This document shows positions 60,805-64,000 of a stretch of DNA of 64,000 nt, piece by piece. Positions within the stretch are counted from its first letter, which is position 1. The number at the start of each line of letters is the position of its first letter. The position numbers and the translations under genes were made by a program. Origin of the DNA: Rhizoclosmatium globosum. Lineage: Eukaryota > Chytridiomycota > Chytridiomycetes > Chytridiales > Chytriomycetaceae. The notes under the pieces are model-generated. The model was not told the DNA's origin, made no database searches, and worked only from the letters and a program-made list of their open reading frames with translations. The stretch is from assembly GCA_002104985.1 (NCBI GenBank), contig MCGO01000016.1:248001-312000 (forward strand), written 5' to 3'.

Positions 60805-64000
<3,196 letters not shown>

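Overview
This window is nuclear DNA of a fungus, read from both strands. The organism is probably an early-diverging zoosporic (chytrid-like) fungus. Genes are dense. Introns are mostly 40-120 bp with GT..AG ends and CTAAC-type branch points, and orthologues of the fungal TRPC fusion, riboflavin synthase, PIG-X/Pbn1, Rad17, Smc5 and Dib1 are present. The chytrid placement is an inference from F-box/plant-like LRR proteins, a Dcp-type M3 peptidase, a Kv-beta-type aldo-keto reductase and the short-intron style. No transposase, reverse transcriptase, CRISPR array, rRNA or tRNA gene was recognised.

Layout. 1-5.3 kb: 3' end of TRPC (+), then DIB1, ERG10 and an F-box/LRR gene (all -). 5.4-9.9 kb: an array of four related C2H2 zinc-finger modules (+) with a shared acidic ATDY/ATDYGD signature. 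10-14 kb: three uncharacterised genes (+). 14.2-19.1 kb: a HERC-type ubiquitin ligase (-) with a large insertion in its HECT C-lobe. 19.3-26.4 kb: a giant disordered, repeat-bearing protein gene (+). 26.6-34.7 kb: mostly small housekeeping genes (ATP15, FAP7/AK6, PAB2, a Pirh2-type E3, beta-carbonic anhydrase) plus an LERKxSK-repeat protein (+). 34.8-49.9 kb: mostly minus-strand genes (RPL25, PIG-X, RAD17, M3 peptidase, F-box/LRR, RIB5 and three tandem NADH-cytochrome b5 reductases). 50.1-60.7 kb: plus-strand block (Kv-beta-type aldo-keto reductase, kynurenine 3-monooxygenase, an NDUFA7-like subunit, a Sac1-type phosphatase, PKA catalytic subunit and a papain-fold/DM9/membrane fusion). 60.8-64 kb: 3' part of SMC5 (-), running off the end.

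No single pathway cluster is evident. Functional themes are amino-acid and cofactor metabolism (TRPC, KMO, RIB5, ERG10), mitochondria (ATP15, NDUFA7-like), RNA and ribosome biogenesis (DIB1, PAB2, FAP7, RPL25), genome stability (RAD17, SMC5), ubiquitin signalling (HERC, Pirh2-like, two F-box proteins) and membrane/lipid biology (PIG-X, Sac1, b5 reductases).

A major caveat: many otherwise convincing genes need one or more single-base corrections, usually at short homopolymers, to read through. Even universally conserved genes (DIB1, TRPC, ERG10) are affected, so most breaks are probably sequencing or assembly indels rather than pseudogenes. Gene coordinates below are therefore spans from inferred start to inferred stop that include introns and frameshifts. 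The least explained items are the papain-fold/DM9/membrane fusion, the zinc-finger array, the HECT-lobe insertion and the giant WESDFSL-repeat protein.
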